NCBI RefSeq assembly: GCF_014495685.1
Contig: NZ_JACTVI010000078.1
Location: 1 to 39,027 of the forward strand
Direction: 5' to 3'
Length of the DNA stretch: 39,027 nucleotides
Origin: Streptomyces sp. TRM68367
GTDB taxonomy: Bacteria; Actinomycetota; Actinomycetes; Streptomycetales; Streptomycetaceae
Each line of letters opens with the position of its first letter. Within the stretch, counting starts at the first letter, position 1. The position numbers were made by a program, and so were the translations under genes. Below, piece after piece: positions 23,113 through 29,798 of this stretch. The notes below the pieces were generated by a model. The model was given only the letters and a program-made list of their open reading frames with translations. It ran no database searches and was not told where the DNA came from.

Positions 23113-23778
23113 GTGGACTGCGACGTCGTCCTCCGGCCGATAAAGCTGCGCGACCAACGGGCCTGGCGCGAGGTCAACCGGCGCAACCGCGACTGGCTGC
23201 GGCCCTGGGAGGCCACCATCCCGCCGCCCGCGCCCGGCGGGCCGATGGCACACCGCCCCACCTACCGCCAGATGGTCCGCCACCTCAGGTCCGAGGCGAA
23301 CGCGGGCCGGATGCTGCCGTTCGTGATCGAGTACCAGGGGCGGCTGGCCGGGCAGTTGACGGTCGCCGGAATCACCTGGGGCTCGATGTGCTCGGGCCAT
23401 GTCGGCTACTGGGTGGACGAGGCGGTGGCCGGGCGCGGCGTGATGCCGGCGGCCGTGGCACTGGCCGTGGACCACTGTTTCCACACGGTCGGACTGCACC
23501 GCATCGAGGTCTGCATTCGCCCCGAGAACGGCCCGAGCCGGCGGGTCGTGGAGAAACTCGGATTCCGCGAGGAGGGCCTTCGGCCGCGTTATCTCCACAT
23601 CGACGGAGCCTGGCGCGACCACCTCGTCTTCGCGCTCACCGCGGAAGAGGTGCCCGAAGGGTTGGTCAGGCGCTGGCACCGGGCACGCTCCCACCAGCAG
23701 CCGCACCACCAGCAGCCGCACCACCAGGCACGGAACCAGCCCCGCAATCCGGGAATCCCGCACAGCCCCGGAAATTGA
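23113..23778 (+). CDS. RimJ-like GNAT acetyltransferase
   Basis: About 220 aa of GNAT fold related to RimJ/RimL ribosomal-protein acetyltransferases. Visible features: VVLRPIKLRDQRAW at the start, the acetyl-CoA loop region GYWVDEAVAGRGVMPAAVAL, and VGLHRIEVCIRPENGPSRRV with KLGFREEG, the typical C-terminal strand. The last 35 residues are a His/Gln/Pro/Asn tract with the unit HQQPH, probably disordered. The gene is the counterpart of Rv0995 (rimJ) next to galU-moeA. GTG 23113 is a conventional start without a ribosome binding site. A CTG at 23083, overlapping the mog stop (CTGA) and following GGGGG, would add ten residues (LNSPSWPVEL) and fits coupling better. Confidence 0.88.
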   Translation: MDCDVVLRPIKLRDQRAWREVNRRNRDWLRPWEATIPPPAPGGPMAHRPTYRQMVRHLRSEANAGRMLPFVIEYQGRLAGQLTVAGITWGSMCSGHVGYWVDEAVAGRGVMPAAVALAVDHCFHTVGLHRIEVCIRPENGPSRRVVEKLGFREEGLRPRYLHIDGAWRDHLVFALTAEEVPEGLVRRWHRARSHQQPHHQQPHHQARNQPRNPGIPHSPGN

Positions 23779-23950
23779 ATGGGTGTTCGAAATCGATCGG
23801 CCGGTGACCGTCTCGTGGCATTGAATTCACGGCTCGGGCGGTCCGTTGATCACATCGGTCACAAAAAAAGTTCGAAATATCAGCCAGATCGTGCGACACA
23901 CCGGCTCAATTGGCGGATGGCCTCACGCAAACCCCTCTACCGTGTGAGGC
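23779..23950. promoter_or_regulatory. AT-enriched gap with direct repeats, upstream of the GlpR-like gene
   Basis: 172 bp without a gene. The nonamer GTTCGAAAT occurs at 23785-23793 and 23870-23878, 85 bp apart, each containing the palindrome TTCGAA. An A7 tract at 23863-23869 is rare in such GC-rich DNA. A -10-like TACCGT (about 23938-23943) is 7 nt before GTG 23951, suggesting a leaderless or near-leaderless mRNA. Confidence 0.35.
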
Positions 23951-25300
23951 GTGAGCAGCAGCGGCCTCATCTACGCAGTCATTGTCGGGGCCTGGGCCGC
24001 CTACTTGGTGCCGATGTGGCTCCGTAGGCAGGACGAGCTGAACGAGGCCCGTCCGACGGAACGCTTCAGTACCGCCATCCGGCTCTTGTCCGGACGAGCG
24101 GGCATGGAGCGCCGGTACGCCAAGGACCTGCGGGCGCGCTCCACCGACGAGGTGGAGTACGACGCCGAGGACCCGGACGCCGTCACCGACTCGGTGGACG
24201 TCCGGGCCTTCGCCATGTCCAAGACCCGACGGGAGACGCGGGCGACCGTACCGGCGGGGCAGGACCCCGAACGCCGGCAACCCGCACGCGAGCGGACGAA
24301 GCGACCGGAGCGGCCGGGCAATCCGGCGCCCGACCGCGACGCCCGGCAGGCGTCCGAGGGCGCCGCCCCGCCGGCCTCCGAAGCACAGGCAGCGCAGGCG
24401 TCGCCCGCGTCGCCGCCGCGCCAACGCATGCCTGCCGCCCGGCGGGCGCAGTCGGCACAGGCTGCCCAGGCCGCGCAGGCCGCCGCGGCGCGCGCCCGGC
24501 GCTCGAAGGTGCTCGCACGCCGCCGGCGTACCACGGTCGTGCTGTTCCTCGCCTTCACGCTCGGCGCGATCGTCGCCGCGGTCGGCGGGCTCGCGTTCCT
24601 GTGGGCGCCCGGCGTCCCGGCCGTGCTGCTCAGCGTCTATATCGCGTATCTGCGCTCCCAGGAGCGGCGCCGCTTCGCCTACCAGATGGACCGCCGCCGG
24701 GCCGAGGCCGCGGCCCAGCGGCTGCGGGAGCGCGACCGCCAGCCACGCCGCCGCGTGAGCACCGCCGCCACCGCCGACGCGGACGCCGACGAACCTGAAG
24801 GACCCGAGCAGGACACCGACCCCGGCCTGTCCGCGCTCGCCGCCGACCGGCGCGCACTCGTCGAGCAGACCGACCACGCCGAGTGGGTCGACCAGCAGCG
24901 CGAGCGGCAGCGCCGGCCCGGCCAGGGCGACAGCTGGGAGCCGGTCCCGGTGCCGCTGCCCACGTACGTCACCGCGCCCGTCGCCCCGCGCGCCACCCCC
25001 GACGTGGACCTCGGGGCGCCGGACACCTGGAGCTCGGCCCGGTCGAGCGCCGTCGCCCCCGACCGGGAGGGCGGCACCGGCTCCGCCGACGGTGCCGCAC
25101 CACGGGAGAGCCGTACGGCCGGGACCGCCGAGGACAGGGACGACCCCGGCGGGCGCAGTGACGCCCTGCCGCACGCTCGCACACGCTCGCGCGGAGGGAC
25201 CCCCTCGGCGGCCTCGGCCCGGCGGGCGCGCGAGCGGGGCCGTACCCCGCTGTTCGACCAGTACGAGGACGGCGACCGGCCCCGGGCCGCCAACGAGTAG
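23951..25300 (+). CDS. Three-TM membrane protein, candidate GlpR-type receptor
   Basis: A 449-aa protein. TM1 is at residues 5-24 (LIYAVIVGAWAAYLVPMWL). A cytoplasmic region of about 170 residues follows, with RRQDELNEARPTERFSTAIR near the membrane (broken as RRQDELNEARPTERF). TM2 and TM3 are at about 195-235, separated by only a few residues (WAPGVP). A charged, disordered C-terminal tail includes an Arg-rich helix (SQERRRFAYQMDRRRAEAAA). The ends and both long regions have a topology consistent with the cytoplasm. This is the layout and position of Rv0996 and the corynebacterial GlpR, the receptor for the MoeA-like Glp (recalled). GTG start; the gene is followed by tRNA-Ala. Which loop would bind a MoeA partner cannot be told. 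Confidence 0.75.
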   Translation: MSSSGLIYAVIVGAWAAYLVPMWLRRQDELNEARPTERFSTAIRLLSGRAGMERRYAKDLRARSTDEVEYDAEDPDAVTDSVDVRAFAMSKTRRETRATVPAGQDPERRQPARERTKRPERPGNPAPDRDARQASEGAAPPASEAQAAQASPASPPRQRMPAARRAQSAQAAQAAQAAAARARRSKVLARRRRTTVVLFLAFTLGAIVAAVGGLAFLWAPGVPAVLLSVYIAYLRSQERRRFAYQMDRRRAEAAAQRLRERDRQPRRRVSTAATADADADEPEGPEQDTDPGLSALAADRRALVEQTDHAEWVDQQRERQRRPGQGDSWEPVPVPLPTYVTAPVAPRATPDVDLGAPDTWSSARSSAVAPDREGGTGSADGAAPRESRTAGTAEDRDDPGGRSDALPHARTRSRGGTPSAASARRARERGRTPLFDQYEDGDRPRAANE

Positions 25301-25367
25301 CCGCCCCACCAGTGCCGCTCCCGGCGGCCGGCCCGGAACGGATTTCCAAGCAGGCGGATCGGGGTGC

Positions 25368-25373
25368 TAAAGT
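25368..25373 (+). promoter_or_regulatory. Predicted -10 box of the tRNA-Ala promoter
   Basis: TAAAGT, 14 nt before the mature tRNA; a weak TTTCCA is the only -35-like hexamer, 19 nt upstream. Confidence 0.35.
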
Positions 25374-25387
25374 CTCACTCGTTGCAA

Positions 25388-25461
25388 GGGCCTGTGGCGC
25401 AGTCCGGTAGCGCACCTCGTTCGCATCGAGGGGGCCAGGGGTTCAAATCCCCTCAGGTCCA
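25388..25461 (+). tRNA. tRNA-Ala (CGC anticodon)
   Basis: A 74-nt cloverleaf: acceptor GGGCCTG/CAGGTCC with the G3:U70 pair that identifies alanine tRNA, D stem GCGC/GCGC, anticodon stem CCTCG/CGAGG around loop TTCGCAT (anticodon CGC), T arm AGGGG-TTCAAAT-CCCCT and discriminator A. No CCA is encoded. The 3' end adjoins a 38-bp palindrome. tRNA 3' ends are common integration sites, and the following genes look accessory. Confidence 0.97.
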
Positions 25462-25467
25462 CGCACA

Positions 25468-25505
25468 TCAGAGCCCCGGTCGGTGATCACCGACCGGGGC
25501 TCTGA
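25468..25505 (+). terminator. Terminator of the tRNA gene
   Basis: A perfect 38-bp palindrome (arms TCAGAGCCCCGGTCGGTGA and its complement), 6 nt after the tRNA. It would form a very stable hairpin with a minimal loop. Confidence 0.8.
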
Positions 25506-25513
25506 CGTGTCGC

Positions 25514-25696
25514 TCAGCGGGACGCCGAGTAGGAGCGGGCCTCGGCGAGTGCGGTCTGGGTGGCTGTCAGGGGGTGAGGACGTCCTGGGCGGCTGCGCGA
25601 AGGGCGGACTCGTCCGGGATGGCGGACTGTCCGTCGGGCAGGTGGAAAATGAGTCGGTGCGGTGTGGCGACGCGCTGTAGCGTCGCGGCGTCCCCT
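25514..25696 (-). pseudogene. Possible 3' remnant of a gene, with one-base frameshift
   Basis: Reading minus, one frame gives a protein-like stretch (ATLQRVATPHRLIFHLPDGQ onward) that ends at TGA 25567-25569, right after a run of five C. If one base is added to that run the frame continues as LTATQTALAEARSYSASR to TGA 25514-25516. I do not recognise the family. The stretch has no start of its own because the acetyltransferase promoter occupies its 5' side. A hairpin GCGACGC/GCGTCGC (25667-25673 and 25680-25686) is inside it. Chance coding potential is the alternative. Confidence 0.22.
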
Positions 25697-25725
25697 ACAC
25701 CAGCGCCCTCAGGGAGCCGCGCGCC

Positions 25726-26370
25726 ATGCCCCTCGTCCCCGCCGACCCGACCGTGCTGCACCCGATGCCCGAGCAGCCGCGGGTCGTGCTGCTCAAGCCA
25801 CTGGTGCGGTCACCGCTGATCGAGGTCGGGGAGTTCTCGTACTACGACGATCCGGACGACCCCACCGCCTTCGAGACACGGAACGTGCTGTACCACTACG
25901 GCCCGGAGAAGCTGGTCATCGGCAGGTTCTGCGCGCTGGGCGAGGGGACACGGTTCATCATGAACGGTGCCAACCACCGGATGGACGGGCCGTCGACGTT
26001 CCCCTTCCCGATCATGGGCGGGTCCTGGGCCGAGCACTTCGGCTTGATCACCGGGCTGCCCGGCCGCGGTGACACGGTGGTCGGCCATGACGTGTGGTTC
26101 GGGTACCGGACCCTGGTGATGCCCGGCGTCCGTATCGGCCACGGCGCGGTCATCGCCTCCGGTTCGGTCGTCGTCGACGACGTCCCCGACTACGGCATCG
26201 TCGGCGGCAACCCGGCCCGGCTCCTCCGGCGCCGCTTCGACGACGAGGACATCGCCCGCCTGCGGGCCCTGGCCTGGTGGGACTGGCCCGTCGAGCACAT
26301 CACCGCGCACATTCCCACGATCATGGCCGGGAACATCGACGAACTGGAGGCTGTCGCGCCGGCCGGCTGA
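25726..26370 (+). CDS. Vat/CatB-type O-acetyltransferase
   Basis: A 214-aa left-handed parallel beta-helix enzyme of the xenobiotic acetyltransferase group, which includes streptogramin A acetyltransferases (Vat) and type-B chloramphenicol acetyltransferases. Visible: SYYDDPDDPTAFETRNVLYH, GRFCALGEGTRFIMNGANHR with the expected catalytic His (H84), PSTFPFPIMGGSW, and the hexapeptide repeats of VVGHDVWFGYRTLVMPGV through IASGSVVVDDVPDYGIVGG. It transfers acetyl from acetyl-CoA to a small hydroxylated substrate in the cytoplasm; substrate unknown. ATG start after AGGGAG. It is followed after 13 nt by a truncated TetR gene in a patch downstream of tRNA-Ala. Confidence 0.85.
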   Translation: MPLVPADPTVLHPMPEQPRVVLLKPLVRSPLIEVGEFSYYDDPDDPTAFETRNVLYHYGPEKLVIGRFCALGEGTRFIMNGANHRMDGPSTFPFPIMGGSWAEHFGLITGLPGRGDTVVGHDVWFGYRTLVMPGVRIGHGAVIASGSVVVDDVPDYGIVGGNPARLLRRRFDDEDIARLRALAWWDWPVEHITAHIPTIMAGNIDELEAVAPAG

Positions 26371-26383
26371 GCCACTCACGCGC

Positions 26384-26941
26384 GTGGGCCGGCTGACCAT
26401 GCGGCGGCTCGCCGAGCGTCTCGGCACCGGCTCCACCACGCTGTACTGGCATGTGAAGACCAAGGACGACGTGCTCGACCTCGCCCTGGACGCGATCTTC
26501 CACGACGTGCCGGTCCCTCGGGGCGGCGGCGACTGGTGCCGCGACGTCACCGCTCTGCTCACCGGCTGGCGCGCCGCGCTGCTTGCTCACCCCTGGTCGG
26601 CGGCGCTGCTCAGCCGCCCCATGCTCGGCCCCAACGTGCTCGCCCGCAGCGAGTTCCTGTACGCCACCCTGCGCGCCGCCGGCATCACCGGCCCGCATCT
26701 GACCGCCGCGGCGTACGGGCTGTCCAACTACGTCATCGGCTCGGCCCTGATGCAGGCCACCTGGCAGCCCGGCGACGACGACGCGGCCCAGCGGGCCGCC
26801 CAGGAACACGTGCAGGCCGGCGCCGACCGCTATCCGACGCTCGCCGCGCACGGTCCCTTCACGGGCGGCGACTGGGACACGACCTTCACCCTCGGGCTGA
26901 CCTACCTCCTCGACGGCATCCTGGCCAACGCCGTCGGGTGA
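26384..26941 (+). CDS. N-terminally truncated TetR-family regulator
   Basis: A 185-aa reading frame. It begins GRLTMRRLAERLGTGSTTLYWHVKTKDDVL, broken here as LTMRRLAERLGTGSTTLYWH, which is the second half of a TetR DNA-binding domain (helices 2-3). Helix 1 (normally about 20-30 residues before LTMRRLAE) is missing. Only 13 nt separate it from the preceding gene, so there is no room for the missing part, and no ribosome binding site precedes the GTG. The C-terminal part (about 50-180, TetR_C_1-like, with HPWSAALLSRPMLGPNVLA) seems complete. The 5' part has most likely been lost by a rearrangement that placed the acetyltransferase there, and DNA binding is doubtful. Confidence 0.65.
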   Translation: MGRLTMRRLAERLGTGSTTLYWHVKTKDDVLDLALDAIFHDVPVPRGGGDWCRDVTALLTGWRAALLAHPWSAALLSRPMLGPNVLARSEFLYATLRAAGITGPHLTAAAYGLSNYVIGSALMQATWQPGDDDAAQRAAQEHVQAGADRYPTLAAHGPFTGGDWDTTFTLGLTYLLDGILANAVG

Positions 26942-26945
26942 GCCG

Positions 26946-27422
26946 TCACAGCGGCTTGGCGAAGCAGCGACTCGAGTCGTAGTGGCGGTAGTGGCCGAAC
27001 TTGGCGCACGGCTCGTAGCCGCTGGAGGTGTACAGGGCGATCGCCTCCGGCTGCTCGGTGCCGGTCTCCAGGACCATGCGGAGACGGCCGGCCGCGCGGG
27101 CGTCGCCCTCCAGGGCGGCCAGGACGCGCCGGGCCAGGCCCCGGCCGCGCACCTGCTCGATCACGAACATCCGCTTCAGTTCGGCGTCGCCGTCCAGGTT
27201 GCCCTCGCCGTTGGTGTCCTGCGCGCGCCAGCCGCCGCTGGCGACCGGGGCGCCCTGCTCGTCGTACGCGATCAGGTACAGGCCGTTCGGCGGCTCGAAG
27301 TCCGCCGCGTCCAGGGGTGTCGCGTCGCCGTCGTCGCCGTAGCGGATCTGGTACTCGACCTGGACCAGGTCGTTCAGCTTGACGGCGTCGGGATGGTCGA
27401 AGGGCACGCGGCGTATGTCCAT
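26946..27422 (-). CDS. GNAT N-acetyltransferase
   Basis: A 158-aa single-domain GNAT. Motif A is visible as ELKRMFVIEQVRGRGLARRVL (broken at VIEQVRGRGLARRVL), with the acetyl-CoA loop VRGRGLA, followed by the C-terminal strand and helix LETGTEQPEAIALYTSSGYE. The tail GHYRHYDSSRCFAKPL carries the conserved Cys-Phe/Lys ending of this subgroup. Substrate unknown. ATG 27422 is preferred; a TTG nine bases upstream is also in frame. No ribosome binding site precedes either. It is convergent with the TetR fragment (4 nt between stops). Confidence 0.85.
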   Translation of the reverse strand: MDIRRVPFDHPDAVKLNDLVQVEYQIRYGDDGDATPLDAADFEPPNGLYLIAYDEQGAPVASGGWRAQDTNGEGNLDGDAELKRMFVIEQVRGRGLARRVLAALEGDARAAGRLRMVLETGTEQPEAIALYTSSGYEPCAKFGHYRHYDSSRCFAKPL

Positions 27423-27447
27423 GTCAGTCAAGATAAATCAGTGCGCA

Positions 27448-27467
27448 GAACTGACTGCAGTCCGTTC
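27448..27467. promoter_or_regulatory. Palindromic operator-like site upstream of the GNAT gene
   Basis: GAAC, one unpaired base, GACTGCAGTC (perfect 10-bp palindrome), one unpaired base, GTTC. It is a 20-bp dyad with a single mismatched pair, 25 bp upstream of the ATG. Confidence 0.4.
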
Positions 27468-27782
27468 GGGACAGTGGCCATCAGGCGGCGGTCGGGATGC
27501 CCGGTCTGTTGAATTACGTGAGATTCACCCGATTTCACGGAGATGACCTATTAAGGAATCCTTAACGAAGCGCCCTCCATGAGTAAAGTCGCCATTGCGT
27601 ATGCATGTCCTCGCTGGTAGCGTCCCCCTTGCGATGATCAAGCAATTGCCTGACCAGTAATTGCCGAACATAGGGAATTTCTGCCCGCCTGCGCAAAAGC
27701 AGCCCGCCATGATCGCGTCATACGAGAAGTGCCAGGCAGTGAGCGATCTCAAGAAGTGCGCCCCCTTTAACGCGAGGATGCG
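27468..27782. other. Lower-G+C noncoding stretch
   Basis: 315 bp with no supported gene. Structures: a dyad CGTGA/TCACG around 27519-27540, the palindrome TTAAGGA-A-TCCTTAA (27551-27565), and AATTGCC repeated at about 27644 and 27660. G+C is visibly lower than elsewhere. A minus-strand frame of 99 codons runs through it but has a composition unlike its neighbours and no ribosome binding site, so I do not call it. Confidence 0.4.
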
Positions 27783-28034
27783 GTGGACGGATATCAAAAT
27801 GAAGGGCGTGATATACACATGCACAGCAATCGGGGGCTGACCGGTCGCCGCGGCCTGGGCTATGGGGAGCGATTCTCGTTCTCTATTGCGCTGGTCCTGG
27901 TGAGCCTGCTATGGATCACGCAGGACATGGCCCTATGGGCAACCATACTGTGTGGGGCTGGTGCAGTTGGGGGAGCGCTGGGAGTGCTCTACTTTGGATG
28001 GCGCTACATTCGCGCACGCGGGGATTCGCACTGA
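27783..28034 (+). CDS. Small two-helix membrane protein
   Basis: An 83-aa protein. A polar, basic N-terminus is followed by two membrane segments (FSFSIALVLVSLLWITQ and ALWATILCGAGAVGGALGVLY) and a short basic tail ending RARGDSH. GTG start at 27783 with GAGG five bases upstream; an ATG at 27819 in frame gives a shorter form. Codon use is less G+C-biased than in neighbouring genes, and it lies in the low-G+C stretch, so it may be recently acquired. No family recognised. Confidence 0.5.
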   Translation: MDGYQNEGRDIHMHSNRGLTGRRGLGYGERFSFSIALVLVSLLWITQDMALWATILCGAGAVGGALGVLYFGWRYIRARGDSH

Positions 28035-28193
28035 GATTTTCTCTGCGAAATCCACGTGAAGTGGGTTAAGGGCCGCGCCTGAGTGCACAGCGGGACTCCA
28101 GCCGATGTCAGTGTCCATCCCGTGTGGGAGCCGGACCCATGGGAGGTGAGCGACGCCGGGTAGCGTGCTGCCCGATTGAAAAGGGTGAGCGTT

Positions 28194-28997
28194 TTGCTGT
28201 CAGTGACCTCTGTGAATGTGAACGGCCTGCGTGCCGCCGCGAAGAAGGGCTTCGTGGAGTGGCTCGCGGGTGCCGAAGCCGACGTGCTGTGTCTGCAGGA
28301 GGTGCGCGCCGAGCCGCAGCAGCTGCCTGAGCACGTTCGTACGCCCGACGGCTGGCATGTCGTGCATGCCCCGGCCGCCGCCAAGGGGCGCGCCGGCGTC
28401 TCCCTCTACTCCCGCCGCGAACCCGACCGCGTCCAGGTCGGCTTCGGCTCGGCCGAGTTCGACGACAGCGGCCGGTACGTCGAGGTGGACCTGCCGGGGG
28501 TCACGGTCGCCTCCCTCTACCTCCCCTCCGGCGAGGTCGGCACCGAGCGGCAGGACGAGAAGGTCCGCTTCATGGACGAGTTCCTCGCCCACCTCAAGGC
28601 CCTGCGCGAACGCGCCGCCGCCGACGGCCGCGAGGTCCTCGTCTGCGGCGACTGGAACATCGCCCACCAGCAGGCCGACCTGAAGAACTGGCGCGGCAAC
28701 ACCAAGAACTCCGGTTTCCTGCCGGAGGAGAGGGAGTGGCTGAGCCGCGTCTTCGACCCGGCGGACGGCGGTTACGCCGACGTCGTACGGGCGCTGCATC
28801 CCGACGTGGACGGGCCCTACAGCTGGTGGTCGTACCGGGGCCGGGCGTTCGACAACGACACGGGATGGCGCATCGACTATCACGTGGCGACCGCCGGGCT
28901 CGCCGCGAAGGCGGTCAAGGGCCTGGTGGAGCGGGCCGCCACGCACGCGGAGCGCTGGTCGGACCACGCGCCGGTGACGGTGGTCTACGACCGGTAG
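28194..28997 (+). CDS. Exodeoxyribonuclease III / AP endonuclease
   Basis: A 267-aa Mg-dependent nuclease of the exonuclease-endonuclease-phosphatase superfamily (XthA type), acting in base excision repair of abasic sites. Catalytic blocks: SVNVNGLRAAAKKG (metal-binding Asn), LCLQEVRAE (E36), GRYVEVDLPGVTVASLYLPSG, LVCGDWNIAH (Asp and Asn), and RIDYH with WSDHAPV (the final Asp-His pair). TTG 28194 is the chosen start: AAAGG precedes it by 8 nt. An upstream TTG at 28176 and a GTG at 28203 are alternatives. The stop codon touches that of the convergent MerR gene (TAG followed at once by the complement of its stop). Confidence 0.92.
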   Translation: MLSVTSVNVNGLRAAAKKGFVEWLAGAEADVLCLQEVRAEPQQLPEHVRTPDGWHVVHAPAAAKGRAGVSLYSRREPDRVQVGFGSAEFDDSGRYVEVDLPGVTVASLYLPSGEVGTERQDEKVRFMDEFLAHLKALRERAAADGREVLVCGDWNIAHQQADLKNWRGNTKNSGFLPEEREWLSRVFDPADGGYADVVRALHPDVDGPYSWWSYRGRAFDNDTGWRIDYHVATAGLAAKAVKGLVERAATHAERWSDHAPVTVVYDR

Positions 28998-29642
28998 TCA
29001 CTGCTCCCTGCGCATCCGCCGGTCCAGGGCCAGGGACAGTTCCGCCTCCACCACGCTGCGGGCCAGCGGGCGCAGGCGCGGCAGGGACTGCTCGTCGGCG
29101 TGGTGCGGGACCAGGTCGGTGAAGAGCCCGGCGAGGGCATCGGCGTGTTCGCGGACGTGGCGCGCGGCGCGCAGGACGTCCGCGAGCGGGATGCCCTCGC
29201 GGACGAGGGTCGCCGAGACGTCCAGGAGGCGGCGGCTGACGTGGACGATCTCGCCGCCGTCGGTGCCGAGGTAGCCGAGTTCCAGGGCGGCGGCCAGGTT
29301 CTCCGGGGTCGCCTGGTCGCCGAAGACGTCGGCCAGCGCCTCGGGGGTGAGACGGACCGGGGTCTCCTCGGTCGGGGCGGTCAGGCCCAGCAGGTCGCGG
29401 ACGTCGCGGCCGTGGTCGAAGGCCTCGGCGAGTTCGGCGATGCCGCTCAGCGTGTGGCCGCGCTCCAGCAGCGCGGAGATGGTGCGCAGGCGGGCCAGGT
29501 GCGTGTCGTCGTACCAGGCGATACGGCCCTCGCGGCGCGGTGGCTGGATCAGCCCCCGTTCGCGGTAGAAGCGCAGGGTGCGCACCGTGATCCCGGCCTT
29601 CTTCGCCAGCTCCTCCATGCGGTATTCACGCTTCTCTCCCAC
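28998..29642 (-). CDS. MerR-family transcriptional regulator
   Basis: A 214-aa protein with a MerR winged helix at residues 6-75 (REYRMEELAKKAGITVRTLR and YRERGLIQPPRREGRI, then DDTHLARLRTISALLERG) and a long C-terminal effector part (about 90-214) without the metal-binding cysteines of MerR/SoxR. The dimerisation helix (SGIAELAEAFDHGRDV) is present. It is divergent from the monooxygenase operon, whose promoter lies in the 156-bp gap, so it probably regulates it. GTG start at 29640-29642 with no strong ribosome binding site. Confidence 0.88.
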   Translation of the reverse strand: MGEKREYRMEELAKKAGITVRTLRFYRERGLIQPPRREGRIAWYDDTHLARLRTISALLERGHTLSGIAELAEAFDHGRDVRDLLGLTAPTEETPVRLTPEALADVFGDQATPENLAAALELGYLGTDGGEIVHVSRRLLDVSATLVREGIPLADVLRAARHVREHADALAGLFTDLVPHHADEQSLPRLRPLARSVVEAELSLALDRRMRREQ

Positions 29643-29714
29643 GCCCGAACCCTATGTCGTAGTGCCGGTGCCCGCGGCGGTGGCCGCTGATGCAAACGTC
29701 CTCCGCCCGCCCCC

Positions 29715-29767
29715 TACCCATCGGTAAGGAGCTGTCCTACTCTCCCATTGCGCCAGTGTTCACTGGC
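29715..29767 (+). promoter_or_regulatory. Monooxygenase operon promoter with palindromic operator
   Basis: A -10-like TACTCT at 29738-29743 is preceded by a weak dyad TACC-CATC-GGTA (29715-29726) and followed by a perfect dyad GCCAGTG-TT-CACTGGC (29752-29767) just downstream of the expected transcription start. The site lies between the divergent MerR gene and the operon, 32 nt before the ATG. Its position suits a repressor more than a MerR-type activator. Confidence 0.5.
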
Positions 29768-29798
29768 ATGGTTCCGGGCGCTCGATGGAGGCGTTGGC

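Noticed and set aside
27525..27824. 99-codon minus-strand frame in the low-G+C stretch
   Set aside because: No ribosome binding site, overlaps the better-supported 83-aa gene, amino-acid content unlike any family; kept only as part of the noncoding description.
28990..29005. Touching stop codons of the exonuclease and MerR genes as a possible antisense regulatory device
   Set aside because: Compact convergent ends are common in Streptomyces; nothing else supports regulation.
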